From Candidatus Kuenenia stuttgartensis (GTDB lineage: Bacteria; Planctomycetota; UBA11346), in the NCBI GenBank assembly GCA_945872305.1, contig CAMCAC010000004.1, positions 1-44,985 on the forward strand: 44,985 nt of DNA, read 5' to 3'. Positions 44,162 to 44,985 of this stretch are shown piece after piece; within the stretch, counting starts at the first letter, position 1; the number at the start of each line of letters is the position of its first letter. A program made the translations under genes and the position numbers. The notes below the pieces were generated by a model that did no database searches, was not told the origin of the DNA, and was given only the letters and a program-made list of their open reading frames with translations.

Positions 44162-44985
44162 CGTGGCAGTCCCACCGAGGTGGGTTCCGGCCGAACGGCG
44201 ATGACGGCGGTCGCGGCAAGCAGCAACATAGCCGTCTCGTTGATCCGCAGATGGAAGCAGGTCGCATCGAATGTCGATCCGATGAGGTACATCGCGAGCA
44301 GGCCGACACCTATCGGTGCGAACCGGCTGCTCCACACCGTGCGGATGAGGCAGGTCATCCACGCCACAGCGGCGACCAGCGCCGGGAGTCCATAGAACAC
44401 GGCAACGCCGAGAAATGCATTATGCGGATGGATGAAACGTTCGGGCGTAGGTACACCGTAAAGGGTCTGCCACCGCTCACCGATGGTGGCCGGCCAACGC
44501 CCGGACCCGCCAAGACCCAGGAGCGGATGATCAATAATCAGGCTGACACTCGCCTTCCAAAGCGGAATGCGCGGGTCGTTGGCCTGGAACAAGGATGCAA
44601 CACGGTCCGGCGTCTGTGAGTACATCACAGCAATGCCTCCCACCAAGGCCAGGATCGACACGGCTGCGGGGATCAGGAACCCCCGGGCCGGCGCCTTGCC
44701 CCGGACGAGGAAGATCGCCCACAGGGCGAAGCCGACCGCCGCCGCGATCACCGCCGTGCGCGACTGCGACAGCACCGAAGCAACGACCAGCAGAAGCAGG
44801 ATCAGGACCACCGACATGGTCCAGATCCTGGCGCGCACCTCGAACAGGGTGCGAACCGACGGCAGAAGGGCCATGAGTGCGAGGGCGGCCATGGAAAGCG
44901 CCACGCCGTTGGAGGTCCAGTGCGGGAAGGACCCGGTGGCCGGAGCGAAGCGGCGACCGGCCGACGATACCGCCAAGGGCATGGA
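44158..44985 (-). CDS. O-antigen ligase/polymerase-like membrane protein (N-terminus beyond right edge)
   Basis: Multi-TM with SQSRTAVIAAAVGFALWAIFLV and IIDHPLLGLGGSGRWP...ERFIHPHNAFLGVAVFYGLPAL typical of Wzy_C/WaaL proteins. Confidence 0.88.
   Translation of the reverse strand, partial: SMPLAVSSAGRRFAPATGSFPHWTSNGVALSMAALALMALLPSVRTLFEVRARIWTMSVVLILLLLVVASVLSQSRTAVIAAAVGFALWAIFLVRGKAPARGFLIPAAVSILALVGGIAVMYSQTPDRVASLFQANDPRIPLWKASVSLIIDHPLLGLGGSGRWPATIGERWQTLYGVPTPERFIHPHNAFLGVAVFYGLPALVAAVAWMTCLIRTVWSSRFAPIGVGLLAMYLIGSTFDATCFHLRINETAMLLLAATAVIAVRPEPTSVGLPR

Noticed and set aside
1-44985. CRISPR array, prophage, integrase or transposase
   Set aside because: No regularly spaced direct repeats, integrase or transposase motifs seen; content is housekeeping-like with conserved operons.

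Overview
High-GC bacterial chromosomal window, densely packed with many overlapping stop/start pairs. The polA-coaE-rho gene order suggests a PVC-superphylum (planctomycete-like) lineage, but that is inference. No rRNA, tRNA, CRISPR array, intact transposon or prophage was recognised. Main content, left to right: clpX (partial) and clpP; a HEAT-repeat protein; a YggS-like PLP protein; a SprT-like protein; an ECF sigma factor with a membrane partner; trmD; polA; a fused CoaE-Rho ORF; a fatty acid desaturase; a thiamine salvage locus (TPP riboswitch and SSF transporter divergent from tenA-thiD); smpB; an FeoA-FeoB fusion with an FeoB-associated Cys-rich protein; ahpC-ahpF behind an OxyR-like operator; an NfeD/flotillin pair; a Ser/Thr kinase overlapping a MORN-repeat + redoxin lipoprotein; a GH2 glycosidase; a ThiS/MoaD-like protein ending GG-Arg; DedA; an ABC transporter; and an LPS/polysaccharide cluster running off the right edge. 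Best candidates for something undescribed: the single-ORF CoaE-Rho protein with an AT-hook and disordered linkers, the MORN-redoxin lipoprotein coupled to a kinase, the GG-Arg ubiquitin-like protein whose C-terminus lies in a shared convergent hairpin, and several structured intergenic regions. All calls were made by eye from sequence and the supplied ORF track; no searches were run.
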